Under the pieces are notes generated by a model, which was given only the letters and a program-made list of their open reading frames with translations, did no database searches and was not told where the DNA came from. Position numbers and translations under genes: made by a program. From assembly GCF_900116015.1 (NCBI RefSeq), contig NZ_FOYH01000012.1:34185-98184 (forward strand): a stretch of DNA of 64,000 bases, in the 5' to 3' direction. The first letter of the stretch is position 1. Each line of letters opens with the position of its first letter. Origin of the DNA: Enterobacter sp. kpr-6 (lineage in GTDB: Bacteria; Pseudomonadota; Gammaproteobacteria; Enterobacterales; Enterobacteriaceae). This document shows positions 17,817-28,333 of the stretch, one piece after another.

Positions 17817-20363
17817 CTATGAAAAATATTGCTGCAACAGCGGCGTGTCGTCGTCCTGATTCGCCGGGACGATAGGGCTGATGGTCTGATTACGGAACGG
17901 GATCACCTGGGCACGCCCGTCCGTTTTCACAATCTGGTAGAACTGCGGCAGGTTGAAGTTGATAAAACTTGAGCCGTAGGTAAAGCGGTCATGCGAAGAG
18001 GAGTAGAAGCGGCTGACGTCGCGCACCAGTTCCTCGGTGCTGCCTTCGCAATGGTGGTAAACCTCTGCGCGGTTGCTCTCATCCAGGATGTAAATATTAA
18101 AGCCCTGATCTTCGCCCGACTCTTCAAAGAAGAACTGAATAATCCCTTCGCTGGCAAAACCGTCGACGACCGGCGGCAGTTTGACGTGATTGGTTTCAAC
18201 CTGCACCGACAGGCCATGCAGCTTGTTATGGGAAATCGCGCCATAAAACTCAATGGCATTTTCCAGTTTCTGTACCGAGACGTTAAGACGCTCGAAGAAC
18301 AGCCCCCAGGTTTGCCCGGCCACGCGTAGCGCTTTGAAACGCCCGGTTTCCTGACGGGTACTGGAAAGGCGTAACTCAATACATTCAGAAACAAGCTGCT
18401 GCACGCGCGTGCGGATAAGACCACGTAAGTGCTGGCTGTAGCAGAAGACTTCTACGCTGTCCGGCGGCGCGGCATCCTGATGCATTTTTCCAAGGATGGT
18501 TTTCAGCGCTTCGATCATCGCCTGCTCGCCGTTGAAATGCAGGGTACGCACTTCATTCCACGAGTTGCGGTAAAGCAGATCGACGCTGCCAATCAGGCAA
18601 TTTTGCTGCTCGCCAAAGCTAAAGACGTCCAGCTTGCGGAAATCAAAATGTACTACCTGATTGCGAAATGCCGCCGTCGGGTCGTATTCAAGGTTGACGA
18701 TAATCGCCAGATGGCGAATTTCACACGGGCTGTAGAGCGCTTTTGGCGACGGTGCTGGCAGGCGCAGCGGGAAGTGGTGCGAAACGTCCGCGACCATCTC
18801 CTGAAGTTTAGCCAGATCGACAATGCCGTTGCCCTTAATAAACAGGCGAGTGCGGGAGGTCAGCAGGCCATTAAACCAGGCCCATGCCACCAGCTTATTA
18901 AGGTAACGGTTATATTCCAGCGGTTGATGGCTGATGATCGCGTCCATGTTTGGCGCGCGGTTGTAAAGATACCAGCCCGCACGATTTGCCCGGCCCGGCG
19001 GCACATGGATAAACGTCAGATTCGGCTCTGAAAGATCGGGCGAAATCTGCGGGTTCACCAGCGTCACTTTACCCGGCAGCGCTTCAAACGCGGCGTACAG
19101 TTTACGCGTCAGCACGCCAATATCCTGCGGGCTGGCGGAAACGCTAAGATTATTGCGGCGGGCAAAGCGGATCAGGTTGCGATAGCTTTGCATCATCGCA
19201 TCCAGCAGTTCGTTATGCGCCTCGCGCACCTGGCCAATCTTCCAGTTAGCGCGGTTATCGAGCATGGCAAGACGTTCATCGTCCCAGCCCCACTCTTTTA
19301 CCAGGGAACTCACCACTTCACGACGCCAGCCCACGCAGGCGCGCTCGCGGCTCAGCTTTTCGCAGACTTTTAAATAGAAGCAGCGGCGCACAAGATCGAG
19401 GCGGGTAAAATCTTCGATGGCGGTCAGGTATGCGGTGACGCGCTCAAGCATCATGCAGTAGTGATCGAGGCCAAACGAGACGATTTCGCCATCATGCAGG
19501 CGCTGTTTGATGTCTTTTGCCAGCAGGCGGGTGTTTGGATATTCCCAGGAATAGGCTTCCAGCAGCAGCGTTTTCAGCACTGCTTTATAAGGGGAATCAA
19601 TGCTTTTATAGAGCTGCCACAGGCTCGCGCCGAAGTACTCTTCCGCAGAGAGGGAGCTTAAGCCGCCCAAATCCAGCCACTCGTTAGGGGTCAGCACACC
19701 CTGCGCGTAGAGCGACATCACGTAATCGTCGTAATGGGCTTCTTCGTCGCCCGGCACCATATTCCACAGAATACGCTTCCCGGCGAGACGCACTGCCGTG
19801 CGATAGAATTCGTCGAGTAATAAAATGTGCTGGGTGGAACCGCAGTCTTCACCGCCCAGGCTGCCGCTTTCATTATGGCGGAAACGGTTTTCGTCGATCA
19901 GGAAGAAGCTGACTTCAACGCCAAGGGAGGCGGCCCAGCTTTCAAGCAGGCTACATTTGCGCTGCAAAAGCTGGCGCTCTTCATTATCAAGCCAGGACTG
20001 GTGGCAGACCCAGATGTCCAGATCGGAAGAACAGCTTTGCCCGACCGATGAGGTACTACCCATGGAGTAAACGCCGGTAATCGGCAGTTCACCCTGCGGT
20101 GAGTCCTGCGGCGGCAAACCGCGGTTCATTTCCAGTTCGTTGAGGTAATGGCGTTGTGTTTCATCAGGCGTGTAGAGGCAGATGCCTCGTGGAACGTTAC
20201 CATCAAGGTAACCCGGCATCAGCGGATGGTGATAATGCAACAATGTCGGCAGCAGACTGTAAACCTGCTGGAAAGCAGGGCCCATAGCAGCCAGTGCGCG
20301 ATCGACACGCAGTTGGTTTATGGCATCCAGTCTCTGTTTCAGAGTCTCAATATAGAGGTACAA
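17817..20363 (-). CDS. cyaA: CyaA, class I adenylate cyclase
   Basis: The product is 848 residues, the E. coli length. An N-terminal catalytic domain carries the nucleotidyltransferase motif [17 protein letters not shown], with its metal-binding DLD. A long C-terminal regulatory domain follows, through which glucose-specific EIIA acts. The start codon is TTG, as in E. coli, where it limits translation. A CRP site lies upstream (separate entry). It makes cAMP from ATP. Confidence 0.97.
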   Translation of the reverse strand: MYLYIETLKQRLDAINQLRVDRALAAMGPAFQQVYSLLPTLLHYHHPLMPGYLDGNVPRGICLYTPDETQRHYLNELEMNRGLPPQDSPQGELPITGVYSMGSTSSVGQSCSSDLDIWVCHQSWLDNEERQLLQRKCSLLESWAASLGVEVSFFLIDENRFRHNESGSLGGEDCGSTQHILLLDEFYRTAVRLAGKRILWNMVPGDEEAHYDDYVMSLYAQGVLTPNEWLDLGGLSSLSAEEYFGASLWQLYKSIDSPYKAVLKTLLLEAYSWEYPNTRLLAKDIKQRLHDGEIVSFGLDHYCMMLERVTAYLTAIEDFTRLDLVRRCFYLKVCEKLSRERACVGWRREVVSSLVKEWGWDDERLAMLDNRANWKIGQVREAHNELLDAMMQSYRNLIRFARRNNLSVSASPQDIGVLTRKLYAAFEALPGKVTLVNPQISPDLSEPNLTFIHVPPGRANRAGWYLYNRAPNMDAIISHQPLEYNRYLNKLVAWAWFNGLLTSRTRLFIKGNGIVDLAKLQEMVADVSHHFPLRLPAPSPKALYSPCEIRHLAIIVNLEYDPTAAFRNQVVHFDFRKLDVFSFGEQQNCLIGSVDLLYRNSWNEVRTLHFNGEQAMIEALKTILGKMHQDAAPPDSVEVFCYSQHLRGLIRTRVQQLVSECIELRLSSTRQETGRFKALRVAGQTWGLFFERLNVSVQKLENAIEFYGAISHNKLHGLSVQVETNHVKLPPVVDGFASEGIIQFFFEESGEDQGFNIYILDESNRAEVYHHCEGSTEELVRDVSRFYSSSHDRFTYGSSFINFNLPQFYQIVKTDGRAQVIPFRNQTISPIVPANQDDDTPLLQQYFS

Positions 20364-20705
20364 GACGTATCGCCTGAGTTTAAACCTTCCCGGTTGGATA
20401 GCAGGTGCGCTGGCCTTCCTGTCACCGAACTGTTCAGATTTCAGTATTTCAAAAAAACCCGTCGCCTTTTTTTCGCCCTTGTATTTTTGGTAGTACAGCC
20501 GAAAAAATGGTCTAAAACGTGATCAATTTAACACCTTGCCGATTGACCGTAAAGAAAGATGCACTACTTACAAGTGTAGCATCGTTCGTAACGTGTAAAT
20601 TCCCGAATACGGTCTTGTCCCTCTTTTCCGCAACCGTCCTTGAAACCTGACACTCTATGACAACAATGTTAGGATGGTCAACGGACGATAACGACGGTAA
20701 CAAGC
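20364..20705. promoter_or_regulatory. cyaA/hemC divergent promoter region
   Basis: This 342-nt gene-free stretch separates divergent cyaA and hemC. It contains the CRP site listed separately. A short CGTATTCGGGAATTTACACG-type segment lies on the minus strand upstream of the cyaA promoter. I could not assign convincing -35/-10 boxes for hemC and see no small gene here. Confidence 0.6.
20515..20536 (-). promoter_or_regulatory. CRP-binding site of the cyaA promoter
   Basis: The minus strand reads AGGTGTTAAATTGATCACGT, with half-sites TGTTA-N6-TCACG matching the CRP consensus TGTGA-N6-TCACA. The core is at 20518-20533. It appears the same as the E. coli cyaA P2 site, where cAMP-CRP represses cyaA as feedback. 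It lies about 150 nt upstream of the TTG start codon. Confidence 0.8.
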
Positions 20706-21647
20706 ATGTTAGACAATGTTTTAAGAATTGCCACACGCCAAAGCCCCCTCGCGCTCTGGCAGGCACATTATGTGAAGCAGCGCCTGCTGGCGTGCCATCC
20801 CGGTCTGACCGTGGAACTGGTACCCATGGTGACGCGCGGCGATGTGATCCTCGATACGCCGCTGGCAAAAGTGGGCGGGAAAGGGTTATTCGTCAAAGAG
20901 CTTGAGCTGGCACTGATCGAAAACCGTGCTGACCTGGCCGTCCATTCAATGAAAGATGTCCCGGTCGACTTTCCGAAAGGTTTAGGCCTGGTCACCATCT
21001 GTGAGCGCGAAGATCCGCGCGACGCATTCGTCTCCAATCACTATGACAGCCTTGACGCGCTACCGGCAGGCAGCGTGGTCGGCACATCAAGTTTACGCCG
21101 CCAGTGTCAGCTTGCGGCACGCCGCCCGGATCTGGTGATCCGCTCCTTGCGCGGCAACGTCGGCACACGCCTGGGCAAACTTGATAACGGTGATTATGAC
21201 GCCATTATTCTGGCCGTTGCAGGCCTGAAACGCCTCGATCTTGAAGCGCGTATTCGCATGGCGCTGCCGCCCGAACTGTCGCTGCCTGCCGTTGGCCAGG
21301 GCGCGGTGGGGATTGAATGCCGCCTTGATGACGAACGCACCCTGGCACTGTTAGCACCGCTAAATCACGCTGACACCGCACTGCGGGTGAAAGCCGAGCG
21401 TGCGATGAATACCCGTCTGGAAGGTGGCTGCCAGGTGCCGATTGGCAGTTATGCTGAACTGATCGACGGTGAAATCTGGCTACGGGCGCTGGTTGGCGCA
21501 CCGGATGGCTCGGTGATGGTGCGTGGCGAGCGTCGCGGCCCACCGGCTCAAGCGGAACAACTGGGGATTTCGCTGGCGGAAGAACTTCTGGCGAACGGCG
21601 CGCGTGAGATCCTCACCGAGGTTTATAACGGAGAAGCGCCCGCATGA
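20706..21647 (+). CDS. hemC: HemC, hydroxymethylbilane synthase
   Basis: This 313-residue porphobilinogen deaminase begins [23 protein letters not shown] and has the cofactor-attachment cysteine in [11 protein letters not shown] (Cys242 by equal length with E. coli). It joins four porphobilinogens into hydroxymethylbilane on its dipyrromethane cofactor. It is the first gene of hemCDXY and overlaps hemD by 4 nt. Confidence 0.97.
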   Translation: MLDNVLRIATRQSPLALWQAHYVKQRLLACHPGLTVELVPMVTRGDVILDTPLAKVGGKGLFVKELELALIENRADLAVHSMKDVPVDFPKGLGLVTICEREDPRDAFVSNHYDSLDALPAGSVVGTSSLRRQCQLAARRPDLVIRSLRGNVGTRLGKLDNGDYDAIILAVAGLKRLDLEARIRMALPPELSLPAVGQGAVGIECRLDDERTLALLAPLNHADTALRVKAERAMNTRLEGGCQVPIGSYAELIDGEIWLRALVGAPDGSVMVRGERRGPPAQAEQLGISLAEELLANGAREILTEVYNGEAPA

Positions 21648-22384
21648 GTATCCTGGTCACCCGCCCGTCGCCCTCCGGGGAAGAGTTAGTGAGCCGTTTG
21701 CGCGCACAGGGTCTGGTGGCCTGGAGCTTTCCGCTCATCGAATTTACTCCAGGCCTTGAGCTGGCAACGCTGCCTGCGCAGCTTTCCGCTCTGACAGAAA
21801 ACGATCTGGTTTTTGTTCTTTCACAACACGCGGTCACCTTTGCCAACGCACATTTACAGCAGCAGGGTTATCGCTGGCCCACTATTCCGCACTATTTTGC
21901 TATTGGAAGAACCACCGCGCTGGCGTTACATACCGTCAGTGGTCTTCACGTGCGCTATCCTCTGGATCGGGAAATTAGCGAAGTGTTGCTACAATTACCT
22001 GAATTACAAAATATTGCGGGAAAACGCGCGCTCATTTTGCGCGGCAACGGCGGGCGTGAGCTATTAGGTGAAACGCTCGCAGCACGCGGTGCCGACGTGA
22101 CTTTTGTAGAATGTTATCAACGTAGTGAAAAATTTTACGACGGGGCGGAAGAAGCGATGCGCTGGCACACTCGCGGCGTGACAACGATTGTTGCCACCAG
22201 CGGCGAGATGATCCAGCAGCTTTTCTCGCTGATCCCCGCCTGGTATCGTGAAAACTGGTTACTTCGCTGCCGCCTGGTCGTGGTCAGCGAACGTCTGGCG
22301 CACCTCGCCCGGGATCTGGGCTGGCAAGACATTTTGGTCGCAGACAACGCGGACAACGATGCGCTTCTGCGCGCATTACAATAA
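21644..22384 (+). CDS. hemD: HemD, uroporphyrinogen-III synthase
   Basis: The product is 246 residues in two similar lobes, starting [23 protein letters not shown]. Conserved patches include the [14 protein letters not shown] segment and the [11 protein letters not shown] stretch near the C-terminus. It cyclises hydroxymethylbilane with inversion of ring D. The ATGA overlap with hemC (21644-21647) indicates coupled translation. Confidence 0.95.
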   Translation: MSILVTRPSPSGEELVSRLRAQGLVAWSFPLIEFTPGLELATLPAQLSALTENDLVFVLSQHAVTFANAHLQQQGYRWPTIPHYFAIGRTTALALHTVSGLHVRYPLDREISEVLLQLPELQNIAGKRALILRGNGGRELLGETLAARGADVTFVECYQRSEKFYDGAEEAMRWHTRGVTTIVATSGEMIQQLFSLIPAWYRENWLLRCRLVVVSERLAHLARDLGWQDILVADNADNDALLRALQ

Positions 22385-22405
22385 CTCTCATAATGGGAAG
22401 CCATA

Positions 22406-23575
22406 ATGACGGAACAAGAAAACAACCCTGCCGTGGTTGAAGAAACCAGGGAGGCCGTGGACACCCGGCCACAGCCAGAGAAAACTGAGAAAAACAGTCG
22501 CGCCGTAAAAGCCAGCCTTGCGCTCAGCGCTATTGCCATCGCCATTGCGCTCGCCGCGGGCGTCGGGCTTTACGGTTGGGTAAAACAACAGACTTCCACG
22601 CAATCGGCTACCAGCGACGCGCTGGTAAATCAGGTTACCGCCCTGCAAAAAGCGCAGGAAACGCAAAAATCCCAGTACGACGAGCAAATTAAACAGCAGG
22701 CAGCACTGCTTGATGAGTCGCAGCGCCAGCAGGCCGCACTGACTAAACAGCTCGACGAAATGCAGCAAAAAGTGGCGATGATCTCCGGTACCGACGCTAA
22801 AACCTGGCTGCTGGCGCAGGCAGATTTCCTGGTCAAACTGGCCGGGCGCAAGCTGTGGAGCGATCAGGATGTCACCACCGCTGCAGCGCTGCTGAAAAGC
22901 GCCGATGCCAGCCTCGCCGACATGAACGATCCAAGTCTGATTAACGCTCGCCAGGCGATTACCACTGATATTGCCGCGCTGTCCGGCGTGGCGCAGGTCG
23001 ATTACGACGGCATTATTCTCAAGGTGAATCAGCTCTCGAACCAGATCGATAACCTGCGCCTTGATGACAATAACGACGATGATTCCCCGATGGACTCTGA
23101 CAGCAGCGAGCTCTCCAGTTCCATCAGCGAGTGGCGCGTTAACCTGCAAAAAAGCTGGCAGAACTTTATGGACAGCTTTATTACCGTTCGCCGTCGTGAT
23201 GAAACTGCCGTTCCGCTGCTTGCGCCGAATCAGGACATCTATCTGCGTGAGAATATCCGCTCGCGTCTGCTGGTCGCCGCGCAGGCAGTGCCGCGCCATC
23301 AGGAAGAGACCTACAAACAGGCGCTGGATAACGTTTCCAGTTGGGTGCGCGCGTACTATGACACTGACGATGCCAATACCAAAGCCTTCCTCGAGGATTT
23401 GGATAAGCTCAGCCAGCAAAGCATCATCATGAACGTGCCCGAAACCCTGCAAAGCCAGCCGCTGCTGGAAAAACTGATGCAGACCCGCGTGCGCAATCTG
23501 CTGGCACAGCCTGCCGCCACACCTGAGCAGGCCGCGCAAAATGACGCGCCAGCCGCTGCGCCGCAGGGAGAATAA
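22406..23575 (+). CDS. hemX: HemX, membrane-anchored coiled-coil protein
   Basis: This 389-residue protein has an acidic N-terminal tail ([19 protein letters not shown]), one membrane helix near residues 40-60, then a Gln-rich coiled coil ([20 protein letters not shown]) and a periplasmic domain. It is annotated in databases as uroporphyrinogen-III C-methyltransferase because of operon position, but no methyltransferase motif can be seen. It sits in the hem operon, 2 nt before hemY. Confidence 0.92.
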   Translation: MTEQENNPAVVEETREAVDTRPQPEKTEKNSRAVKASLALSAIAIAIALAAGVGLYGWVKQQTSTQSATSDALVNQVTALQKAQETQKSQYDEQIKQQAALLDESQRQQAALTKQLDEMQQKVAMISGTDAKTWLLAQADFLVKLAGRKLWSDQDVTTAAALLKSADASLADMNDPSLINARQAITTDIAALSGVAQVDYDGIILKVNQLSNQIDNLRLDDNNDDDSPMDSDSSELSSSISEWRVNLQKSWQNFMDSFITVRRRDETAVPLLAPNQDIYLRENIRSRLLVAAQAVPRHQEETYKQALDNVSSWVRAYYDTDDANTKAFLEDLDKLSQQSIIMNVPETLQSQPLLEKLMQTRVRNLLAQPAATPEQAAQNDAPAAAPQGE

Positions 23576-23577
23576 TC

Positions 23578-24774
23578 ATGTTGAAAGTCTTACTACTCTT
23601 TGCATTGCTGTTAGCCGGGATCGTTCTGGGACCGATGGTTGCCGGGCATCAGGGCTATGTGCTGATTCAGACCGACAACTATAACGTCGAAACCAGCGTC
23701 ACCGGGCTGGTCATCATCCTGATTCTGGCGATGGTCGTGCTGTTCGTACTCGAATGGATTTTGCGCCGTATTATGCGTACCGGCGCACATACCCGTGGCT
23801 GGTTCGCCGGACGCAAGCGCCGTCGTGCACGTAAGCAAACTGAGCAGGCGCTGCTCAAACTTGCTGAAGGCGATTATCAGCAGGTTGAAAAGCTGATGTC
23901 GAAAAACGCCGATCACGCTGAACAGCCGGTCGTGAACTATTTACTGGCCGCCGAAGCCGCGCAGCAGCGTGGCGATGAAGCGCGGGCCAATCAGCATCTG
24001 GAACGCGCATCGGATCTGGCAGATAACGATCAGATCCCGGTCGAGATCACCCGCGTACGTTTACAACTGGCGCGTAATGAAAATCATGCGGCGCGTCACG
24101 GCGTGGATAAACTGCTTGAAATCACACCGCGTCACCCGGAAGTGCTGCGTCTGGCTGAACAGGCCTATATCCGCACCGGCGCATGGAGTTCGCTGCTGGA
24201 CGCTATTCCGTCAATGGCCAAAGCGGGCGTGGGTGATGAAGAACACCGCGATGCACTTGCACAACTGGCATGGATTGGGTTGATGGATCAGGCGCGGGCA
24301 GATCAGGGCAGCGATGGCCTGAAAGCCTGGTGGAAAAACCAGAGCCGTAAAACACGTCATCACGTGGCATTGCAGGTGGCGATGGCAGAGCATCTTATTG
24401 AGTGCGACGATCACGATACCGCTCAGCAAATTCTGCTCGAGGGCCTGAAGCGCCAGTATGATGACCGGCTGGTCATGGTTATTCCTCGTCTGAAGACCAA
24501 TAACCCGGAACAAGTTGAGAAAGCGCTGCGTCAGCATATTAAAACGCAGGGCGACCGCCCGATTCTGTGGAGCACGCTCGGTCAGTCGCTGGTTAAGCAC
24601 GGCGAGTGGAAAGAGGCCAGCCTGGCCTTCCGCGCGGCGTTAAAACAGCGCCCGGATGCGTTTGATTACGCCTGGCTTGCCGATACGCTGGATCGTTTGC
24701 ATCAGCCAGAAGAAGCGGCAGCGATGCGCCGTGACGGGCTGTTGCTGACTCTGCAAAATAACCCTTCGCAGTAA
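23578..24774 (+). CDS. hemY: HemY, inner-membrane TPR protein
   Basis: This 398-residue protein has two N-terminal membrane helices (residues about 1-20 and 40-62), a basic patch GRKRRRARKQT and a run of TPR-like helical repeats. It is the last gene of hemCDXY. It is not the protoporphyrinogen oxidase that shares the name in Bacillus. The molecular role is unsettled; HemX and HemY have been linked to haem-synthesis complexes. A palindromic repeat and glmZ follow. Confidence 0.93.
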   Translation: MLKVLLLFALLLAGIVLGPMVAGHQGYVLIQTDNYNVETSVTGLVIILILAMVVLFVLEWILRRIMRTGAHTRGWFAGRKRRRARKQTEQALLKLAEGDYQQVEKLMSKNADHAEQPVVNYLLAAEAAQQRGDEARANQHLERASDLADNDQIPVEITRVRLQLARNENHAARHGVDKLLEITPRHPEVLRLAEQAYIRTGAWSSLLDAIPSMAKAGVGDEEHRDALAQLAWIGLMDQARADQGSDGLKAWWKNQSRKTRHHVALQVAMAEHLIECDDHDTAQQILLEGLKRQYDDRLVMVIPRLKTNNPEQVEKALRQHIKTQGDRPILWSTLGQSLVKHGEWKEASLAFRAALKQRPDAFDYAWLADTLDRLHQPEEAAAMRRDGLLLTLQNNPSQ

Positions 24775-24777
24775 ATT

Positions 24778-24874
24778 CCCCTCACCCTAACCCTCTCCCA
24801 TTGGGAGAGGGGACAAATGATACGCAGACTCTCGCTCTTCCCCCTCTCCCTCAGGGAGAGGGCCGGGGTGAGGG
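24778..24874. repeat. REP-like palindromic repeat pair B
   Basis: CCCTCACCCTAACCCTCTCC with its GGGAGAGGGG arm is followed by a spacer of about 25 nt and a second inverted unit ending GGGCCGGGGTGAGGG. It lies between the 3' ends of hemY and glmZ and belongs to the family also found at 10.2, 43.5 and 46.0 kb. Confidence 0.85.
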
Positions 24875-24877
24875 TAT

Positions 24878-25083
24878 AAAAAAATGCCCGTTCTGAAACC
24901 AGAACGGGCATTAACAGGTCTGTTTGACAACAAATTGGTGCTTCACTCAACGTTGTGTCCATGGTGTTTGATGAGGCGTAAGCGACATCTCTCTGTGGAC
25001 GATAAGCACCATTAAACGGCTCTGCGTCATTCCTGAGTTTATGAAGCCCTGAGGCGAGCATAAGAGATGGAATGAGCATCTAC
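24878..25083 (-). ncRNA. glmZ: GlmZ small regulatory RNA
   Basis: Reading the minus strand from 25083, the transcript starts GTAGATGCTCATTCCATCTC and is near-identical to E. coli GlmZ along about 170 nt. It keeps the glmS-pairing region around GTTGTGTCCATGG...CACC and ends in an intrinsic terminator (AATGCCCGTTCTGG...GGGCATTTTTTT, 24878-24912). GlmZ with Hfq activates glmS translation when glucosamine-6-phosphate is low and is cleaved with RapZ and RNase E. It keeps its conserved place after hemY. The frame open through it is not a gene. Confidence 0.93.
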
Positions 25084-25090
25084 ACGTATA

Positions 25091-25112
25091 GTATTGCACA
25101 TGTCGTGCCAAA
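25091..25112 (-). promoter_or_regulatory. Sigma-54 promoter of glmZ
   Basis: The minus strand reads TTGGCACGACATGTGCAATA. The -24 GG (25108-25109) and -12 GC (25096-25097) are separated by exactly 10 nt, and the -12 element lies 13 nt from the expected RNA start at 25083. A TACTAT/TATACG stretch nearer the start could serve as an overlapping sigma-70 -10 box, as in other enterics. Confidence 0.8.
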
Positions 25113-25216
25113 ATTTCATCCCCATATCTAATAGTCCGGATTCATTTAGGATTTGTCGCGATCCGTCACAGTGGCGCGCTAAAAAGTCGCAGAAATGTGA
25201 TTTCAAACGTGAATAT

Positions 25217-25234
25217 TGTCGCTAATGAGAGACA
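25217..25234 (-). promoter_or_regulatory. GlrR-type activator site upstream of glmZ
   Basis: TGTC-GCTAATGAGA-GACA is a perfect TGTC-N10-GACA palindrome, the known recognition motif of the sigma-54 activator GlrR (QseF). It lies about 135-150 nt upstream of the glmZ start, suitable for an enhancer. A second imperfect copy lies near 25154-25170. Apart from these sites and the proM terminator, the 300-nt gap between glmZ and proM shows no gene. Confidence 0.7.
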
Positions 25235-25354
25235 GAATTCACCCTTCTTAAAAAAAGATAATGAAAACAGGTAATTATATGTCTCTTATTTACGACAGCA
25301 GAATTAGGGGTTGTCCTGAAAAGGCTACAGGACGGGAAACTGAATCGCAGAAAA

Positions 25355-25380
25355 CAAAAAACCCCGCCGAAGCGGGGTTC
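25355..25380 (-). terminator. Terminator of the argX-hisR-leuT-proM operon
   Basis: The minus strand reads AACCCCGC-ttc-GGCGGGGTT followed by TTTTGTTTT, a strong intrinsic terminator 6 nt after the proM CCA end. Confidence 0.88.
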
Positions 25381-25385
25381 AAAAT

Positions 25386-25462
25386 TGGTCGGCGAGAGAG
25401 GATTCGAACCTCCGACCCACTGGTCCCAAACCAGTTGCGCTACCAAGCTGCGCTACTCGCCG
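25386..25462 (-). tRNA. proM: tRNA-Pro (TGG)
   Basis: The 77-nt cloverleaf runs from CGGCGAGTAGCGCAG to an encoded CCA. The anticodon loop CTGGTTTGGGACCAG gives anticodon TGG. It is the last gene of a four-tRNA operon in the E. coli order argX-hisR-leuT-proM. Confidence 0.97.
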
Positions 25463-25499
25463 AAATACTGCTTTTTGACTTTTAGTTCAATCTACGTTG

Positions 25500-25585
25500 T
25501 GGTGCGAGGGGGGGGACTCGAACCCCCACATCCTAAGGACACTAACACCTGAAGCTAGCGCGTCTACCAATTCCGCCACCTTCGC
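25500..25585 (-). tRNA. leuT: tRNA-Leu (CAG)
   Basis: This class II tRNA has a long variable arm, an anticodon stem-loop with GCTTCAGGT giving CAG, and an encoded CCA. The acceptor starts GCGAAGGTGGCGGAA. It is the third gene of the operon. Confidence 0.96.
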
Positions 25586-25610
25586 ATTCCACGATACTCT
25601 TTGTAACTAA

Positions 25611-25686
25611 TGGGGTGGCTAATGGGACTCGAACCCACGACAACTGGAATCACAATCCAGGGCTCTACCAACTGAGCTATAGCCAC
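25611..25686 (-). tRNA. hisR: tRNA-His (GTG)
   Basis: The cloverleaf GTGGCTATAGCTCAG... has anticodon loop ATTGTGATT (GTG). The base before it supplies the G-1 typical of tRNA-His, and CCCA ends the gene. It is the second gene of the operon. Confidence 0.97.
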
Positions 25687-25752
25687 CACTGATATTCTTT
25701 CACGCGGCCCTGCGAAACTTCACAGACCACCGCAGCTCCAGCACCGGGTTAA

Positions 25753-25829
<77 letters not shown>

Positions 25830-25850
25830 TTAGCGCCGTTGCGGGGGTGG

Positions 25851-25879
25851 ATAGTACGGACTTCGGGCGCACCTGTCTA
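25851..25879 (-). promoter_or_regulatory. Promoter of the argX tRNA operon
   Basis: The minus strand reads TAGACA-17 nt-TACTAT, with -35 at 25874-25879 and -10 at 25851-25856, about 22 nt before argX. It is followed by a C-rich CCACCCCCG discriminator, typical of stringently controlled stable-RNA promoters. Confidence 0.7.
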
Positions 25880-25941
25880 GTGCTTTTTCAAAAGAAAATG
25901 AATAAAATGCGCGTTTGGTTATGCTTTGCGCATTTTGATGT

Positions 25942-27327
25942 TTATTCACCCACCTTGTGCGTCGCTACGTGGCGATTCAGGCGTAAAACTTTATAAGCCA
26001 GCGTAACAAGGGCAAGGAACAGAATGCCTACAAACAGCGACATACGCGTATCCTCGTTAAAGCCCATCCCAATCAGCACACAAATCAGGAACCCCATCGT
26101 AGCGTAGTTTGCCCACGGGAAAAGCACCGAGCGGAACGGATGGCTGGCAATAGCGGCTTTATGCGCCTGACGGAAGCGCAACTGGCTAATCAGGATCACA
26201 AACCACGGCACCATGCCCGGCAATACGCTGGCACTATAGACGTAAACAAATACGCGCTGCGGATTAGGGATGATGTAGTTCAGGCACGAACCTATCAGCA
26301 GAATCACAATTGAAAGCGCCACGCCCGCCACCGGTACACCGTGACGGGAGACTTTCGCCATCACCGCCGGTAGCTGGCGGTTTTTCGCCAGCGCGTAAAG
26401 CATACGTCCGCAGCTATACATGCCGCTGTTACAGCCGGAGAGCGCCGCCGTCAGCACCACAAAGTTAATAATCCCCGCCGCAGCAGTAATGCCGATTTTG
26501 GCGAAGGTCAGGACAAACGGGCTGCCGTTGGTACCAATCTCATTCCACGGGAAGATGGTGACGATAACGAAAATCGCGCCCACGTAGAAAATCAGGATAC
26601 GCCACAGCACTTTACCCACCGCGCTACGCAGCGTGACCTGCGGGTTTTTCGCTTCACCGGCGGTGATGCCGATCAGCTCCACGCCCTGATAGGATGCCAC
26701 CACGATACACAGCGCGGTCAAAAAGCCTTTCCAGCCGCCCGCAAAGAAGCCGCCATGCTCAGTGAGGTTGCCAAAGCCGATCGACTGCCCATCGTTGCCA
26801 AAGCCAAAGAAAATCACCCCGAGGCCCACCACGATCATCACAATGATGGTGGTGACTTTGATCATCGCAAACCAGAACTCAATCTCACCGTACAAACGCA
26901 CGGCGGCGAGGTTTGCCAGCGCCACCAGCCCGACGGCAATCAGCGCGGGTATCCACTGCGCCATTTCCGGGAACCAGAACTGAACGTAGACGCCGATGGC
27001 GGTGATCTCCGAGATGCCCACCGCCATCCACATAAACCAGTATGACCAGGCGGTGAGATAGCCGAAGAACGGACTCATGTAGCGGTGCGCATAGACTGCG
27101 AACGAACCGGCTACTGGCTCCAGAAAGAGCATTTCGCCCATTGAGCGCATGATGAAGAAAACAAAAATCCCGGCAATGATGTAGGCCAATAAGACCGACG
27201 GGCCGGCCCATTTCAGGGTGCTTGCCGCGCCCATAAACAGGCCCACGCCAATCGTGCCGCCCAGGGCGATCAGTTCAATGTGACGAGCTTCCAGCCCACG
27301 CTGTAGCTCAGGTTTGTTGTCTGCCAT
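25942..27327 (-). CDS. yifK: YifK/ThrP amino acid permease (threonine/serine)
   Basis: The product is 461 residues from the ATG preceded by AGAGGA. It begins [21 protein letters not shown], with about 12 membrane helices, and is an APC-superfamily amino-acid transporter with the family segment [13 protein letters not shown]. coli YifK has been reported as a proton-coupled threonine/serine carrier and is repressed by Lrp and GcvB RNA. The frame is open 68 codons upstream of the chosen start but that part has no similarity or ribosome site. It lies between wecG and the argX tRNA operon, as in E. coli. Confidence 0.94.
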   Translation of the reverse strand: MADNKPELQRGLEARHIELIALGGTIGVGLFMGAASTLKWAGPSVLLAYIIAGIFVFFIMRSMGEMLFLEPVAGSFAVYAHRYMSPFFGYLTAWSYWFMWMAVGISEITAIGVYVQFWFPEMAQWIPALIAVGLVALANLAAVRLYGEIEFWFAMIKVTTIIVMIVVGLGVIFFGFGNDGQSIGFGNLTEHGGFFAGGWKGFLTALCIVVASYQGVELIGITAGEAKNPQVTLRSAVGKVLWRILIFYVGAIFVIVTIFPWNEIGTNGSPFVLTFAKIGITAAAGIINFVVLTAALSGCNSGMYSCGRMLYALAKNRQLPAVMAKVSRHGVPVAGVALSIVILLIGSCLNYIIPNPQRVFVYVYSASVLPGMVPWFVILISQLRFRQAHKAAIASHPFRSVLFPWANYATMGFLICVLIGMGFNEDTRMSLFVGILFLALVTLAYKVLRLNRHVATHKVGE

Positions 27328-27578
27328 AAATCCTCTGTTGTGTCTGCTACTGTTCCCGCCTTGCGGGTTATCGTTATCGGTTTCAAAACATGCTACGCAG
27401 CACCAGCCATTAAAATGGCTGGCGTAAAAAACACCACGGCACTGCGTTGAGTGAGCGAATGGTTTCTTAATTTCGCTGAAATGGCAAACGATGGTTAATA
27501 AAAAGGGAGATGTTGCGCAATAAAACAGCAAAGTGGAGGGAGAAGATAGCGCAATATCGCGATTGCGCTATCTGAGGA

Positions 27579-28319
27579 TCAGAGCTGACCGCGATGATGC
27601 CAGGCGAGGTAACGCAACAGGCGGAGCTGACGGGTCAGGCGGCTCGGCTGCGACAGCAAGCGATACAGCCACTCCAGCCCCAGACGCTGCCACACTTTCG
27701 GCGCGCGCTTCACATGACCGGTAAAGACATCATAGGTGCCGCCGACACCCATATATAACGCATCCGGATGGACCACGCGGCAGTCGCGCATCAGCAGTTC
27801 CTGGCGCGGCGATCCCATGGCGACTGTGACAATCTTCGCCCCGCTGTCGCGGATCCGCTCAAACAGCGCCTGACGCTGTTCCGGCTTAAAATACCCGTCC
27901 TGGCTGCCAACGATATTCACCTGCCAGCGATCACGCAGTTTTTGTTGCGTCTGCGCCAGCACCTCCGGTTTACCGCCCACCAGAAAAACAGGCGTCCCCT
28001 CTTTTCCGGCGCGCGCCATCAGTTCTTCCCACAGGTCGGCCCCGGCGACGCGCTCGACAACTGCCTGTGGATACTTTTTGCGAATCGAGCGCACCACGCT
28101 GATGCCATCCGCATATTTGAACTCTGCCGCTTCGATTAGCGCCCGAACCTGCGCATCGTCTTCAACCGTCAGCATTTTCTCGGCGTTAATCGCCACCAGC
28201 GTACCCTGCTTCATCACCCCGCCAGCGTAGAGGTAATCCAGCGCGTGTTGCATATCGCGCCAGCCGATGAGATTCAGGCCGCGCAGCGTGTAAACGGGCG
28301 CTTCGGTGTTATCCGTCAT
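27579..28319 (-). CDS. wecG: WecG, UDP-ManNAcA transferase (ECA lipid II synthesis)
   Basis: This 246-residue protein of the WecG/TagA/CpsF family (GT26) has the conserved segments [11 protein letters not shown] and [12 protein letters not shown]. It adds N-acetylmannosaminuronate to undecaprenyl-PP-GlcNAc. It is the last gene of the ECA operon, 14 nt after wzyE. Confidence 0.95.
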   Translation of the reverse strand: MTDNTEAPVYTLRGLNLIGWRDMQHALDYLYAGGVMKQGTLVAINAEKMLTVEDDAQVRALIEAAEFKYADGISVVRSIRKKYPQAVVERVAGADLWEELMARAGKEGTPVFLVGGKPEVLAQTQQKLRDRWQVNIVGSQDGYFKPEQRQALFERIRDSGAKIVTVAMGSPRQELLMRDCRVVHPDALYMGVGGTYDVFTGHVKRAPKVWQRLGLEWLYRLLSQPSRLTRQLRLLRYLAWHHRGQL

Positions 28320-28333
28320 TGTGATTATCCTTA

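Noticed and set aside
17790..17818. GCCCGG/CCGGGC hairpin between cyaY and cyaA as a terminator
   Set aside because: Only six pairs with an 11-nt loop and no T-run; too weak to call.
24702..25079. A 125-codon minus-strand frame over glmZ
   Set aside because: It lies on the sRNA gene itself and runs through a repeat into hemY; GlmZ identity explains the conservation.
25261..25485. A 74-codon plus-strand frame across the proM terminator and tRNA, with text resembling RIRTSDPLVPNQLRYQ
   Set aside because: It is the common false translation of a tRNA gene on the opposite strand; the tRNA cloverleaf explains the sequence.
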